A stretch of 64,000 bases of DNA from Chryseobacterium sp. 6424 (GCF_003692615.1 NZ_CP023540.1:930001-994000); one strand, 5' to 3'; positions 8,712-17,863 are shown, counted from the first letter of the stretch. Translations and numbers: made by a program. Notes: generated by a model not told the origin, from the letters alone.

Positions 8712-10109
8712 ATGACACATTTCCGTAAAATATTTATCCACAGTTTATTATTGCTTCCGCTGTGCCTCTCGGCACAGCAGGCGCCTACGCTGCGCGAACT
8801 GGTCGATAGCGCCATGGTACAGGACGGTGCCTTGCGCAACCAGATCCTTGAAAACCGCTACACTCACCTCGATGACGAAAAGCTGCGCTCAGTTTTTCTG
8901 CCAAAACTCGAAATCAGTGGCAAGACAGGTTACACGCAGGCAAACGTTCAGTTTCAGTCCCCCGAAATCACCGTTCCTGCGGTAAAGCCGGTTTTTCCCG
9001 GGATGCAGATTCCCGCCGGGCAAATTAACGATTTGTCCGTGTCCGGTATTTCAGCCGCGGCAAAGGCCGAAGCTAGTGTACTCATTTATTCCGGTGGTAA
9101 AGTGAAATATCTGCGTGAAGCCAACCGGGAGAAAAACCTGTCGGAAAAAGTGCTTATGGAGAGAACCAAAGATGAAATCATCACTGAAATCTCGAAAGCA
9201 TACGATCAGCTGGCCTTAATCCGTGAGACCGGAAAAACGCTGGCTGAAGCAGAAAAACGTCTGGCGATTAACAGGAAAACTGCGGACAAGGCTTTGTCTT
9301 ACGGTTTGATCACGCCTTATGATCACAAAAAAATAGAACTTGCACAGGCCGTACTCGACTCAAAAATGGTGGAGTATGAAGGTAAAAAAGAACTGCTGAT
9401 GACTCAATTGAGTTTATTAACAGGAATTGAACGGGCACGGATCAGTCAGATTTCAGCCGCTTTAGAGCCGATTGCAAACGTTGTCTCCGATTTCAGTATA
9501 GAAAACCGCTCCGAAATTCAGGCGCTGAACCACGGAATAAAAGCGACAGACTATAAAATAAAAGCCGAAGAAAGATGGTGGGTGCCAAAAGTACAGGCGC
9601 AGTCATCTTTGTCTTACCTCGGTTTATACGGCCGAAACATCAGTTCAAAAGACGAATTATTACCCGGTAGAAAACTGGATATCAATCCTTCAAATTTAAA
9701 TATACTGCCGCTTTTCGAGGCCGGGATCGCTTTTAAATGGGATGTTTTCGATGGAAACGAAGGTCGGCATGCCATAGAAAAAGCAAAATTAGATCGTGAG
9801 ATTCTTAACGCTAAACGGCAGGATGCTTTAAAGAAACTTCAGTTGAATTTAGCCAGTCAGCAAACCGGTTTTAAGACTGCCGGTGCGCAGGTATCGCTGA
9901 AACTAAAAGCCAAAGAAATTGCGCAAAGCGCGCTGCAGCAGGTTGAAAAAGAATTCCGCTACGGTTCCAAGACCTCTTCCGCGCTCATCGAAGCTGAAAA
10001 CGATCTGCAAAACGCAGAGCTCGAACTTCAGACAGCCATCTTTAATCAGCGCCGAGCCGCCATTGAACTGATGAAAGCCACGCAAAACCTTAATATTGAC
10101 GCACTTTAA
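8712..10109 (+). CDS. TolC family outer membrane efflux protein
   Basis: A 465-residue outer-membrane channel component of a type I/tripartite exporter. The signal peptide covers about 20 residues and ends at LCLSAQQ. The body has the long alternating helices of TolC proteins in two repeats, with family-typical segments such as EISKAYDQLALIRETGKT and the C-terminal QNAELELQTAIFNQRRAAIE. It is followed after 21 bp by the HlyD-type adaptor and then by an ABC-2 permease, so the three form an operon-like export set. Confidence 0.9.
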   Translation: MTHFRKIFIHSLLLLPLCLSAQQAPTLRELVDSAMVQDGALRNQILENRYTHLDDEKLRSVFLPKLEISGKTGYTQANVQFQSPEITVPAVKPVFPGMQIPAGQINDLSVSGISAAAKAEASVLIYSGGKVKYLREANREKNLSEKVLMERTKDEIITEISKAYDQLALIRETGKTLAEAEKRLAINRKTADKALSYGLITPYDHKKIELAQAVLDSKMVEYEGKKELLMTQLSLLTGIERARISQISAALEPIANVVSDFSIENRSEIQALNHGIKATDYKIKAEERWWVPKVQAQSSLSYLGLYGRNISSKDELLPGRKLDINPSNLNILPLFEAGIAFKWDVFDGNEGRHAIEKAKLDREILNAKRQDALKKLQLNLASQQTGFKTAGAQVSLKLKAKEIAQSALQQVEKEFRYGSKTSSALIEAENDLQNAELELQTAIFNQRRAAIELMKATQNLNIDAL

Positions 10110-10130
10110 TTGTAAAAATACAGAACTCTA

Positions 10131-11096
10131 ATGAAAAATCACTTTTTATCTATTTCATTTATATTGTCCTTTTTGATGCTCACCGGATGTTCCGAAACTC
10201 ATGAAAAACGTGTACTAACCGAGGGAAAAGCCAAAAAGGATCTGGTCACTTTTTCTCCAAAAGTTACAGGACGCATTCTTGAAATTTATGTAGAAGAAGG
10301 CCAAATGGTTAAGGCTGGCGATACGCTGGCCAAACTCGACGTACCTGAAGTTTCGGCAAAAATTGCGCAGGCTCGCGGCGCAACTGCAGCTGCCCGCGCA
10401 CAGGCGCAACTCGCCCGAAACGGTGCCACACAGGACCAACTGCGTCAACTGAATGCCAAACGAAAGGGATTGCAGGAGCAGTTTTCTTATGCACAAAAAG
10501 CCTACACCCGAGCACAGAATATGTACCGCGACAGCTTGCTTTCTCCACAGAATTATGATGAAGCTTTTGCAAAATATCAGGGCGCAAAAGCGCAGCTGGA
10601 TGCCGTAAATGCGGAATTGCATGAGGTACAGCTCGGTACCCGCTATGAGAAAATTGATATGGCGCAGGGGCAGGCAGATCAGGCCGCCGGCGCGTTGCAG
10701 GAAGCCACCGTGGCCTATTCTGAACGATATGTGATCGCCACGAACGATATGGAGATTGAAACCATCAGCCTGAACAAGGGTGAACTGGCGACAGCAGGCT
10801 ACGCACTTTTTTCGGGGTATATTCCTGACACTACTTATTTCCGGTTTACGGTTCCTGAAAGTAAGATCGCAGCGTATGGGAAAGGTAGGGAAGTGCAGGT
10901 GATAGTAAATTACAGCAAGAAAGAAATCCCCGGCAGAATAATCTCGTTGAAACAACTCGCAAAATATGCTGATATCACCACCGCCTTCCCCGATTATAAT
11001 CCGCAGGATGCGGTGTACGAGATAAAAGTGAAACCCCTGAACAGCAAAGATGCCCAGCAGGTACTTGTTAACGCCACCGTTCTCCTGAAACAATAA
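10131..11096 (+). CDS. HlyD family periplasmic adaptor lipoprotein
   Basis: A 321-residue membrane fusion protein. The N terminus has a lipoprotein signal with lipobox LTGC at residues 17-20. It continues with a biotinyl/lipoyl-like half (GRILEIYVEEGQMVKAGDTLAKLD), a long alpha-helical hairpin rich in Ala, Gln and Lys (about 80-190), the returning lipoyl half and a beta-barrel domain. It should bridge the inner-membrane permease and the TolC protein. It ends 4 bp before the permease start codon. Confidence 0.9.
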   Translation: MKNHFLSISFILSFLMLTGCSETHEKRVLTEGKAKKDLVTFSPKVTGRILEIYVEEGQMVKAGDTLAKLDVPEVSAKIAQARGATAAARAQAQLARNGATQDQLRQLNAKRKGLQEQFSYAQKAYTRAQNMYRDSLLSPQNYDEAFAKYQGAKAQLDAVNAELHEVQLGTRYEKIDMAQGQADQAAGALQEATVAYSERYVIATNDMEIETISLNKGELATAGYALFSGYIPDTTYFRFTVPESKIAAYGKGREVQVIVNYSKKEIPGRIISLKQLAKYADITTAFPDYNPQDAVYEIKVKPLNSKDAQQVLVNATVLLKQ

Positions 11097-11100
11097 TCTG

Positions 11101-12300
11101 ATGAAACAGTTACGCTATTTGCTTCGCCGCGAGTTCCGGCTCTTTTTTACCAACCGTACCATGCTTTCGGTATTTTTTCTGGCGCCGATCGTGTATGCGC
11201 TGCTGATTGGTTTCACGTATGAAAAAGGGAAGGTAGAACATATTCCGGTGATTCTTGTGAATCAGGACCAAACACCGCTTGCAGGCCAGCTGGCAGAGAT
11301 GCTGGCAGATAATAAAACCATCAGTGTCCTGAATTATGCGGAAGAACCCGCCAACATTAACGATGAAGTCATCAGAACGGAAGCGGCAGCCGTGATCATC
11401 ATTCCAGAAAGATTTGAGGCCGCGATGTTACAGAAAAAATATCCGGAGGTGAATGTGTACATTAACACCTCGAATGTACTGACCGCAAATTTTGCTACGA
11501 AAGCGATCCAGCAGGTATTGGGCACATTTTCAGCCGGTGCGGAAATGAAAGCGATGCAACGCAAAGGGATGTCGGCAGAAATGGCCAAAACGCAGTTTGA
11601 GCCTTTTAAAGCCAATTACATTACGCTGTTTAATACCACCAGCAATTATCTGATTTTCATGTGGCCCGCGATGATGGCCGTGGTGCTGCAACAGGTGATT
11701 CTGCTGGCGATGGCGGTGACTTTCAGTGAAGAGTTCAAGAGGGAATCTTTTAAACGGGATTTTGCGGGAAAACATAAATATGCGATACTGGTGATGACGC
11801 TGAAATGTCTGCCGGTATGGATTTTCGCGAATTTCAATATCCTGTTCTTCTATGCTTGCAGTGTGTACTTTAAAATTCCGGTGCCTGAAAACATCCTCAA
11901 TTTTATATTGCTGACAGCGGGTTTTGTAGTGGCGGCTACCAATTTGGGTGTGCTGGTAAGCATCCTGATTCCGGATGCGCTGAAAGCGACACAGATTTTA
12001 ATGGTGATTGCCTCACCGGCATTCATCATCAGTGGGTTTACCTGGCCGTCTTCGGCAATGCCCGCATTTATACGGTTTTTCAGTGATATTATTCCGCTTA
12101 CGCCATATCTTGAAGCACTAAAAATCATGGTGGTACAGCGGGGCTCGGATGCTTTAACGCAACGCTATTTTATTCACTTATTTATTCTAGGTTGGGTATA
12201 TTTTATTTTGGCCTGGGCGGCTTTGAAGATCAAGATTCATTTTCTGTTTAAAAAATATCAGATTGATGAGGCTGAGCAGGATAATGATGTGCTAAGGTGA
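11101..12300 (+). CDS. ABC-2 type transporter permease
   Basis: A 399-residue permease of the ABC-2 (YhhJ/YbhR-like) type: one N-terminal helix (FLAPIVYALLIGFTY, about 25-40), a large periplasmic loop to about residue 175, then five or six helices. The segment IASPAFIISGFTWPSSAMP near residue 305 is characteristic of the family. It is the last gene of the TolC-HlyD-permease set. No ABC ATPase gene and no second permease are adjacent, so the energising subunit must be encoded elsewhere. The exported substrate cannot be read from the sequence. Confidence 0.9.
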   Translation: MKQLRYLLRREFRLFFTNRTMLSVFFLAPIVYALLIGFTYEKGKVEHIPVILVNQDQTPLAGQLAEMLADNKTISVLNYAEEPANINDEVIRTEAAAVIIIPERFEAAMLQKKYPEVNVYINTSNVLTANFATKAIQQVLGTFSAGAEMKAMQRKGMSAEMAKTQFEPFKANYITLFNTTSNYLIFMWPAMMAVVLQQVILLAMAVTFSEEFKRESFKRDFAGKHKYAILVMTLKCLPVWIFANFNILFFYACSVYFKIPVPENILNFILLTAGFVVAATNLGVLVSILIPDALKATQILMVIASPAFIISGFTWPSSAMPAFIRFFSDIIPLTPYLEALKIMVVQRGSDALTQRYFIHLFILGWVYFILAWAALKIKIHFLFKKYQIDEAEQDNDVLR

Positions 12301-12369
12301 TTTTCGGTTATAAAGGCACTTGTAACCGTGTTTTTTGATGGCGGTTTTCCAGGGGAACATAATTACACT

Positions 12370-12377
12370 TACTTTTG
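12370..12377 (+). promoter_or_regulatory. -7 promoter element for the Crp/Fnr-type gene
   Basis: TACTTTTG matches TAnnTTTG and lies 14 bp upstream of the GTG start. No TTG is seen at the expected 19-21 bp upstream, so only the -7 half is supported. Confidence 0.5.
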
Positions 12378-12391
12378 TAAAAAACTAGCAG

Positions 12392-12952
12392 GTGCAGATT
12401 TTAGAAATCCTTGAGCGGCATATTACGGTTGATAACGAAATCCGAGAGTTCGTGCAGCACAAAACCCACACAGAAACCCATCCGAAAGGTACGCTGCTTA
12501 CCCGCCAAAACCAGTACAGCCGCAAAATATACTTTATGGAAGAGGGCCTGGCCCCAAGTTTCTATTATGAAAATGGCAAAGATATCACCACTAATTTCTA
12601 TACCGAAGGTAAAATCCTCGGTAATGTAGACAGTATTTTCACCGGCGTACCTACCCGTTATAATTTTGAAGTCCTCGAAGAAAGCACCCTCGTGTCGTGT
12701 AATTATCAGGAGTTGGAGGCACTTTGCGCTGTGTCTTTGCCGGCCGCCAATTTTTCGCGATACATTTTGGGCAACCTGATGACGCAGACACTCGCGCGCC
12801 TAACATCTTTGCAACACATGACCGCGAGGGAAAAATATGAACAGTTGCTGGAAGAAAACCCTGGCATCATCCTTCGGGCCCCACTTGGGATGATAGCCAC
12901 TTACCTCGGTATTTCCCAAGAGACACTCAGCCGCATCCGCAGTGAGAAATGA
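12392..12952 (+). CDS. Crp/Fnr family transcriptional regulator
   Basis: A 186-residue regulator with an N-terminal cyclic-nucleotide-binding-like beta barrel (YFMEEGLAPSFYYENGKD, EGKILGNVDSIF) and a C-terminal winged helix. The recognition region MIATYLGISQETLSRIRS is typical of the family. The start is a GTG just after the -7 element. The canonical cAMP-binding Glu/Arg pair is not evident, as in most small Bacteroidota members, so the ligand is unknown. It lies 91 bp downstream of the exporter genes on the same strand and may regulate them, which is inference from position. Confidence 0.9.
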   Translation: MQILEILERHITVDNEIREFVQHKTHTETHPKGTLLTRQNQYSRKIYFMEEGLAPSFYYENGKDITTNFYTEGKILGNVDSIFTGVPTRYNFEVLEESTLVSCNYQELEALCAVSLPAANFSRYILGNLMTQTLARLTSLQHMTAREKYEQLLEENPGIILRAPLGMIATYLGISQETLSRIRSEK

Positions 12953-12973
12953 TGGGGAATCCTTTGAAAAAGC

Positions 12974-12981
12974 TATCTTTG
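12974..12981 (+). promoter_or_regulatory. -7 promoter element for the DUF1569 gene
   Basis: TATCTTTG matches TAnnTTTG and lies 21 bp upstream of the ATG at 13003. It suggests the small gene has its own promoter instead of depending on the regulator's transcript. No good -33 TTG is visible. Confidence 0.5.
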
Positions 12982-13002
12982 TTCTTCATAAAAAATTGAA
13001 CC

Positions 13003-13458
13003 ATGCAGGATATCTTCAGTCCTCTAGATGCACAGCAATACATCGACCGAATAAACCGCCTGACACCCGAAACTCCCCGAAAATGGGGGAAAATGTCTGT
13101 AGACCAAGTCTTGGCGCACCTCAATGTGTCTTATGAAACCATTTATGAGCCGGGCAAACATCCGAAACCCGGTTTCATCGCTGCTTTTTTACTTAAGAAT
13201 TTCGTGAAGAAGAAAACGGTAAATGAACTTCCTTACAAGCAGAATATCCCCACCGCACCGATGTTTATCATGAAAGGAGATAAAGATTTTGAAGCAGAGA
13301 AAAAACGGCTGATCGGGTACATACAGAAAACACAGCAACTCGGTCGCGAAGCTTTCGACGGGAAAATCTCGCATTCATTCGGGAAGTTGACCGCGCAGGA
13401 ATGGAATAATATGCTTGCCAAACACCTTAATCATCATCTTGAGCAGTTTGGAGTTTAA
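13003..13458 (+). CDS. DUF1569 domain protein (DinB-like fold)
   Basis: A 151-residue soluble protein. The N-terminal part (NRLTPETPRKWGKMSVDQVLAHLN) carries the histidine-containing helix typical of DinB/YfiT-like four-helix bundles, and the C-terminal HLNHHLEQFG supplies further histidines that would form the metal site. The family is DUF1569; its reaction is unknown, though related DinB-like proteins act as metal-dependent thiol transferases. A small membrane-protein gene follows after 31 bp. Confidence 0.8.
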   Translation: MQDIFSPLDAQQYIDRINRLTPETPRKWGKMSVDQVLAHLNVSYETIYEPGKHPKPGFIAAFLLKNFVKKKTVNELPYKQNIPTAPMFIMKGDKDFEAEKKRLIGYIQKTQQLGREAFDGKISHSFGKLTAQEWNNMLAKHLNHHLEQFGV

Positions 13459-13489
13459 ATTGCTGTACCGGGATAAAAAATAATAAACG

Positions 13490-13900
13490 ATGGTACGTCA
13501 AATTATCTCCGTAATCGCAGGGTTGGTAACCGTAGGCATTACAGTCGCTGCAATACAAATGCTGGGTCATTATATCATTCCGATGGCACCAGGCAGTGAC
13601 CCCAATGACCCGGAAGCTGTGAAATCTTACATAGAGCAGCATCCCGCCGCCATGCTTTTTGTACTTATTTCCTATGCGGCAGGTGCATTTTTAGGTGGGT
13701 TTGTCGCTACAAAACTGGCCAAAGACCACAGCCGGTCCTCAGCCTTTATCATCGGAGCTTTGTTCGCGCTAATTTCTGTCTATATGATGCTAACCATTCC
13801 TACTCCGTTCTGGTTTTGGGTACTTGGGATTGCTGCGTGGGGACTTGTACTTACAGGCCGGAACGTAGCACGCCGTACAAACCGGCATAAAATTCAGTAA
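13490..13900 (+). CDS. Small four-helix membrane protein of unknown function
   Basis: A 136-residue protein with four hydrophobic segments (about residues 4-28, 50-72, 82-100 and 104-120) and a basic C-terminal tail (RRTNRHKIQ). A soluble loop rich in Asp, Pro and Glu (PGSDPNDPEAVKSYIEQHP) separates helices 1 and 2. It resembles generic inner-membrane proteins found in Bacteroidota, and I do not recognise a function. It is co-directional with and close to the DUF1569 gene. Its end is convergent with the thiolase gene, with no clear terminator in the 47-bp gap. Confidence 0.75.
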   Translation: MVRQIISVIAGLVTVGITVAAIQMLGHYIIPMAPGSDPNDPEAVKSYIEQHPAAMLFVLISYAAGAFLGGFVATKLAKDHSRSSAFIIGALFALISVYMMLTIPTPFWFWVLGIAAWGLVLTGRNVARRTNRHKIQ

Positions 13901-13947
13901 AACAGTTGGTACGTTACTAAAGATTTGATGAAGGTTTATCCTGAAGT

Positions 13948-15165
13948 TTATCTGTACGCAGCATTTTCTAGGATGACAGCGTAACCTTGTCCTACACCAA
14001 CACACATGGTGGCTAAAGCATAGCGTTTACCGGTTTTATGTAATTCGAGCGCAGCGGAATAGGTGATCCGTGCGCCGCTCATCCCAAGTGGATGACCGAG
14101 GGCAATAGCGCCACCATTCACGTTTACGCGGGGGTCATCTGTAGCGATGCCCAGTTCGTGTAAGCAGGCGATGCTTTGTGCGGCGAAAGCTTCGTTCAAT
14201 TCAATGAAATCCATATCTTCCAGAGATAATGACGCTCTTTTAAGTGCGAGTTTCGTAGCTTCTACCGGACCGATGCCCATAATCCGAGGTTCGGTTCCGG
14301 TGACTGCTGAGGTGACGATTCTGGCCAAAGGCGTAAGCTGATAAGTTTCCACCGCTTCTTCTGAGGCAATTAACAGCGCAGCTGCACCATCATTGAGACC
14401 GGAGGCATTGCCAGCAGTCACTGTACCATTTTCGGGGACAAATGCCGGACGTAATTTTGCCAGAATATCCATTGTTGTATTAGGTTTCAGGAACTCGTCG
14501 GTGTTGAAAATGATTGGGTCTCCCTTACGTTGTGGGATTTTTATGTCAACTATTTCCTCGGCTAAACGACCGGATTGTTGTGCTGTCTTTGCTTTCCGCT
14601 GTGAATTAAGTGCAAACTCATCCTGTTCGGCCCTTGAGATCTTATATGTTTCAGCAAGATTTTCTGCTGTTTTACCCATGGCTTCGGTGCCATATAGCTT
14701 TGCGATCTGCGGGTTTATAAAGCGCCAGCCAAAGCTGGTGTCATACATTTTCTGTTCCGTTCCGTAGCTGGTTTCAGCTTTCGATAGGGCATATGGAGCA
14801 CGCGTCATCCCTTCCACACCACCGGCAATAAAGAGGTCACCTTCACCTGCTTTTATGGCTCTGGCAGCCTGCACTACCGCACTCATCCCCGAGGCACACA
14901 GCCGGTTTACAGTTTCCCCAGGTACCTCTACCGGCAGCCCGGCGAGCAGCGCGCCCATTCTTGCCACATTGCGGTTATCTTCGCCGGCTTGGTTGGCACA
15001 GCCTATTATTACATCGTCAATTTTATTTAGAGGTAAATTAGGATGTCTGTCACTAAGATTTTTAATGACTGATGCCAGAAGATCATCGGTACGTAGCGCA
15101 GACAGGCCACCTTTAAAGTTACCGATTGCTGAACGGACACCATCAATAATATATGCGTTTTTCAT
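13948..15165 (-). CDS. Acetyl-CoA C-acyltransferase (thiolase)
   Basis: A thiolase of about 405 residues that cleaves 3-ketoacyl-CoA with CoA, the last step of beta-oxidation. The nucleophilic Cys lies in RLCASGMSAV, about residue 90. The C-terminal half has NVNGGAIALGHPLGMSGARI and the second catalytic Cys in CVGVGQGYAVILE. MKNAYIIDGVRSAIG is the family's usual start; another ATG lies three codons upstream at 15174. Partner fatty-acid genes in this window, an acyl-CoA ligase at 35.6 kb and an acyl-CoA dehydrogenase at 37.7 kb, are not adjacent. Confidence 0.95.
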   Translation of the reverse strand: MKNAYIIDGVRSAIGNFKGGLSALRTDDLLASVIKNLSDRHPNLPLNKIDDVIIGCANQAGEDNRNVARMGALLAGLPVEVPGETVNRLCASGMSAVVQAARAIKAGEGDLFIAGGVEGMTRAPYALSKAETSYGTEQKMYDTSFGWRFINPQIAKLYGTEAMGKTAENLAETYKISRAEQDEFALNSQRKAKTAQQSGRLAEEIVDIKIPQRKGDPIIFNTDEFLKPNTTMDILAKLRPAFVPENGTVTAGNASGLNDGAAALLIASEEAVETYQLTPLARIVTSAVTGTEPRIMGIGPVEATKLALKRASLSLEDMDFIELNEAFAAQSIACLHELGIATDDPRVNVNGGAIALGHPLGMSGARITYSAALELHKTGKRYALATMCVGVGQGYAVILENAAYR

Positions 15166-15184
15166 GTGATTCATTAGTGTTCGT

Positions 15185-15224
15185 AAATTTAATAAAATAA
15201 ATAAGACTTCCCATCGGAAGCCTT
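15185..15224 (-). terminator. Intrinsic terminator downstream of the TspO-like gene
   Basis: On the minus strand AAGGCTTCC-GATG-GGAAGTCTT forms a 9-bp stem (one wobble pair) followed by a T-rich tail. It sits about 145 bp after the TspO-like stop codon. The gap between (15225-15369) is AT-rich and I see no gene in it. Confidence 0.55.
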
Positions 15225-15369
15225 AATGTCCTTTCATAAGGGTAAATATATAAATGATATGATTGCGGTAAGAACGTATTCCGCACGAAGTGTCAGCAGT
15301 GAGTGTTTTTGTATCTGTTTGATTTAAAATTAATAAAAACACCAGTAAACATCATCAATAGATAAATGA

Positions 15370-16125
15370 TTAAATACTTTTTCTTTTAACCATATTGGCC
15401 AGGCTGCTCACCAACACCACAGCGGCAGTCACTAAGGCAAAAGTAGTGATTTCAGAATGTTGCATTTCTTCCTGCGAGATCGCTATGAAAGCCCAAACCG
15501 CGACTAAAGAAAACACCGCTGTATTTCGGCTCCAGGTCATGTATAAATGAATGATGGTCACAACGCCCAGTACAATCATAGCCCATGCCGCGCCTGAAAG
15601 TCCTAGTTGTTCCCAGCCTGTCTGTGCAAGCCAAGAGGAAGTCGCCACCGTGAGTGCCACGGTGATCCAACCCGTGTAAATCTGGAACGGGATATTGATC
15701 AGCCATTTGGCAATGCCTTCAGTGTATTTTAATACGTTGAGTAAAATTTTCAGCAGAGCAATCAGCATGATTACAAGGATCAATACAGAGGTTCCGGTAG
15801 CGCCGTATAGCCAAGCGATAATCCAGGCACAATTTGCCACACATGAGATTACAAACCACCAGCCTGCATTCTCTACGATGCCATCGTGCTGCTTAGTTTT
15901 TTTAGTGAAAAGACTTTTGCCGGTGTAAATTACAAAGCCTAACAGCAGCAAATAAATAAGTCCCCAAATGGAAAACGCATATCCTGCGGGCGTAAGCAAC
16001 GTATGGTATTCATCAGAAACATTTCCGATGGTTTTCCCGTTGAAGACGCCGGTATTGCTGACGTAGTTGAAAATAATGGTGAATACCAGTGCAATTCCGT
16101 TGGCAATTTGTAATGTTCTTTTCAT
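15370..16125 (-). CDS. TspO/MBR-related tryptophan-rich membrane protein
   Basis: A 251-residue membrane protein with about seven hydrophobic segments. The region LTPAGYAFSIWGLIYLLLLG matches the characteristic segment of TspO/MBR-related proteins, and Trp residues are frequent (for example NAGWWFVISC and CAWIIAWLYG). TspO proteins bind porphyrins or isoprenoid-like ligands; this longer relative has no assigned ligand. The frame is open 39 codons further upstream, but MKRTLQIANGIALVFTIIFN begins exactly with the first membrane helix, so the start at 16125 is preferred. It follows the metallo-hydrolase gene on the same strand. Confidence 0.8.
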   Translation of the reverse strand: MKRTLQIANGIALVFTIIFNYVSNTGVFNGKTIGNVSDEYHTLLTPAGYAFSIWGLIYLLLLGFVIYTGKSLFTKKTKQHDGIVENAGWWFVISCVANCAWIIAWLYGATGTSVLILVIMLIALLKILLNVLKYTEGIAKWLINIPFQIYTGWITVALTVATSSWLAQTGWEQLGLSGAAWAMIVLGVVTIIHLYMTWSRNTAVFSLVAVWAFIAISQEEMQHSEITTFALVTAAVVLVSSLANMVKRKSI

Positions 16126-16174
16126 GATGTATGATTTAACCTTTCGAGAGGTGAAAAAATCATTCCAAAAAACA

Positions 16175-17290
16175 TTAGTCGTAATCAAGCCACCATTTAC
16201 GGTATGTCTTATTATCATCTTCCCAGGCGGCCTTTTCGCCAATGGCGGGGGTGATGATGCGTAGATTCTCGGTATTCAGTTCGGTTACTTTATTCAGTGG
16301 CTCGTTCCATGGGTGTGCAGCCAGCGTGAATTTCGATGAATGTACCGGGATCATACGTTTTGCGCGAAGGTCTTTCATGGCCTGTATGTTTTCTCCTGGC
16401 ATAAAATGGATGTAGCGCCAATCTTTATTATATTGCCCGTTTTCAAGGATTGCCAAATCGAAATGGCCGTATTTCTCGCCTATTTTACTGAAGTGTCCAT
16501 CATACCCGCTGTCGCCACCGATGTAAATGCACTGCCGCGGACTTTCAAGCACAAAACTGGCCCAAATCGCTTGGTCCCGCTTTAGTCCACGTCCGGAAAA
16601 GTGCCGTGCGGTTTCGCAATGTACGGTAAATCCTTCTTCTAGATTGTGTTTTTCGCCCCAATCCAACTCAATTATTTTTTTCGGGTCGTAACCCCAATAC
16701 TCCAGATGTTCAGCGGTGCCTAGGCCAGTGATGACGGTTTTTACTTTAGATTTTATTTTGGTAACGGTTTCAAAATCCAGGTGATCCCAGTGATCGTGTG
16801 TAATCATCAGATAATCCAGTTCAGGCAAATCATCAGCAGAATATAGATCAGTGCCGGCGAATGCTTTATTGATAAATGAAAAAGGTGCGGCGTAGCCACT
16901 TAAAACAGGATCTACAAGAATTTTCTTGCCTTCAGTCTGTAAAAAATAAGAGGAATGTCCCATCCAAATGAATACGTTTTCGTGCCGCTGAAGATTTTTA
17001 AGGTCTGTTTTGGTGAAATTGAGTTTTGTGGCAGGTTTCAACAGCTTTTTGGTACCGAAAAGCATACGGAACATCACTTCCGGCATCGAGGTATCCTCTG
17101 CAAGCTGCGGTGTCGCATTCAGGTTATCGAAACGGCCGTTTTTATAATGCGGCGAGTTTTTGATCCTTTCGAGGCGTTTGCCCGAAGGTGCTTTGCCGAA
17201 TTGGGGCTGGTTGATGATGATGAGTGTGGCGACAAGAAGCAGCACAACAACAGTGATAAAGGCAATCATTATTTTAAGGAAGATTTTCAT
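16175..17290 (-). CDS. MBL-fold metallo-hydrolase (UlaG/NAPE-PLD-like), membrane-anchored
   Basis: A 371-residue protein with one N-terminal membrane helix (residues 5-27) and a metallo-beta-lactamase fold. Metal ligands are visible in MITHDHWDHLDF (HxHxDH), with a downstream RHFSGRGLKRDQAIW, GGDSGYDGHF and VPVHSSKFTLAAHPW. The GR-rich RHFSGRG and PWNEP features are typical of the RomA/NAPE-PLD-like branch, which hydrolyses phosphodiester or lactone substrates; the actual substrate is unknown. The N-terminal helix suggests action at the periplasmic face. Confidence 0.9.
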   Translation of the reverse strand: MKIFLKIMIAFITVVVLLLVATLIIINQPQFGKAPSGKRLERIKNSPHYKNGRFDNLNATPQLAEDTSMPEVMFRMLFGTKKLLKPATKLNFTKTDLKNLQRHENVFIWMGHSSYFLQTEGKKILVDPVLSGYAAPFSFINKAFAGTDLYSADDLPELDYLMITHDHWDHLDFETVTKIKSKVKTVITGLGTAEHLEYWGYDPKKIIELDWGEKHNLEEGFTVHCETARHFSGRGLKRDQAIWASFVLESPRQCIYIGGDSGYDGHFSKIGEKYGHFDLAILENGQYNKDWRYIHFMPGENIQAMKDLRAKRMIPVHSSKFTLAAHPWNEPLNKVTELNTENLRIITPAIGEKAAWEDDNKTYRKWWLDYD

Positions 17291-17414
17291 TTATTCTACA
17301 GAAAGACAGCAAATGTAATTCAATTTTAGGGATGATGGAAATCAGGCAGTTATTTTCGGTTACCGGTAAAATTATCCTTAATTTTAATACTATAATTTAA
17401 AAATCAACACCATT

Positions 17415-17840
17415 ATGCACGAGAATGTAATTGTAAAACAGAAACTTGCGTCACCGGCTGAAAAAGTGTGGAAAGCCTTAACCGATAAAGCCCAAATGAA
17501 GCAGTGGTATTTTGACATCCCCGATTTTGAGTTGGGTGTCCACAATGAATTCAATTTTTATGAACCCGGAACCGCGCAGAAATTTCATCATCATGCAGAA
17601 ATCCTGGAAATCATTCCCGGAAAAAAACTGAAACACACATGGTCTTACCCGGAACTTTCAAAAGAAAAAACCATTGTAAAATGGCAGCTTGAAGAGGATG
17701 GGGACGCCACAATCGTTACCCTGACACATAAGGGCCTCGAAAACCTCCACCATCTCGGCAGTGAGTTCCATCGGGAAAACTTCGAGAAAAGGTGGGCTGA
17801 AATCGTGAACGTGCAGCTAAGGAAATATGTAGAATATTAA
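17415..17840 (+). CDS. SRPBCC (AHSA1-like) domain protein
   Basis: A 141-residue protein with the START/AHSA1 fold: KLASPAEKVWKALTDKAQMKQWY at the N terminus, a central beta-sheet region with LKHTWSYPELSKEKTIVKWQLEE, and a C-terminal long helix after GLENLHHLGSEF. Such proteins bind hydrophobic ligands in a central cavity; the ligand is not known. It stands alone between a divergent metallo-hydrolase gene and convergent tatC. Confidence 0.88.
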   Translation: MHENVIVKQKLASPAEKVWKALTDKAQMKQWYFDIPDFELGVHNEFNFYEPGTAQKFHHHAEILEIIPGKKLKHTWSYPELSKEKTIVKWQLEEDGDATIVTLTHKGLENLHHLGSEFHRENFEKRWAEIVNVQLRKYVEY

Positions 17841-17863
17841 AAACACGCCTTGTGGCGTGTTTT
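17840..17863. terminator. Bidirectional terminator between the SRPBCC gene and tatC
   Basis: AAAACACGCC-TTGT-GGCGTGTTTT is a perfect 10-bp stem with a 4-nt loop and A/T runs at both ends. It fills the gap between the two convergent stop codons. Confidence 0.9.

Noticed and set aside
8503..8741. Two overlapping 70-codon frames on opposite strands after the macroglobulin gene
   Set aside because: They run through the hairpin and repeat region and into the TolC start; the translation is low-complexity and has no family resemblance.
10215..11093. Long minus-strand open frame (292 codons) opposite the HlyD-type gene
   Set aside because: It lies fully antisense to a well-supported gene and its translation is Cys/Phe/Leu-rich with no domain pattern; it is a shadow.
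15370..16242. Longer form of the TspO-like protein starting at 16242
   Set aside because: The extra 39 residues overlap the end of the metallo-hydrolase gene in antiphase and have no membrane-protein character; the start at 16125 begins with the first helix.
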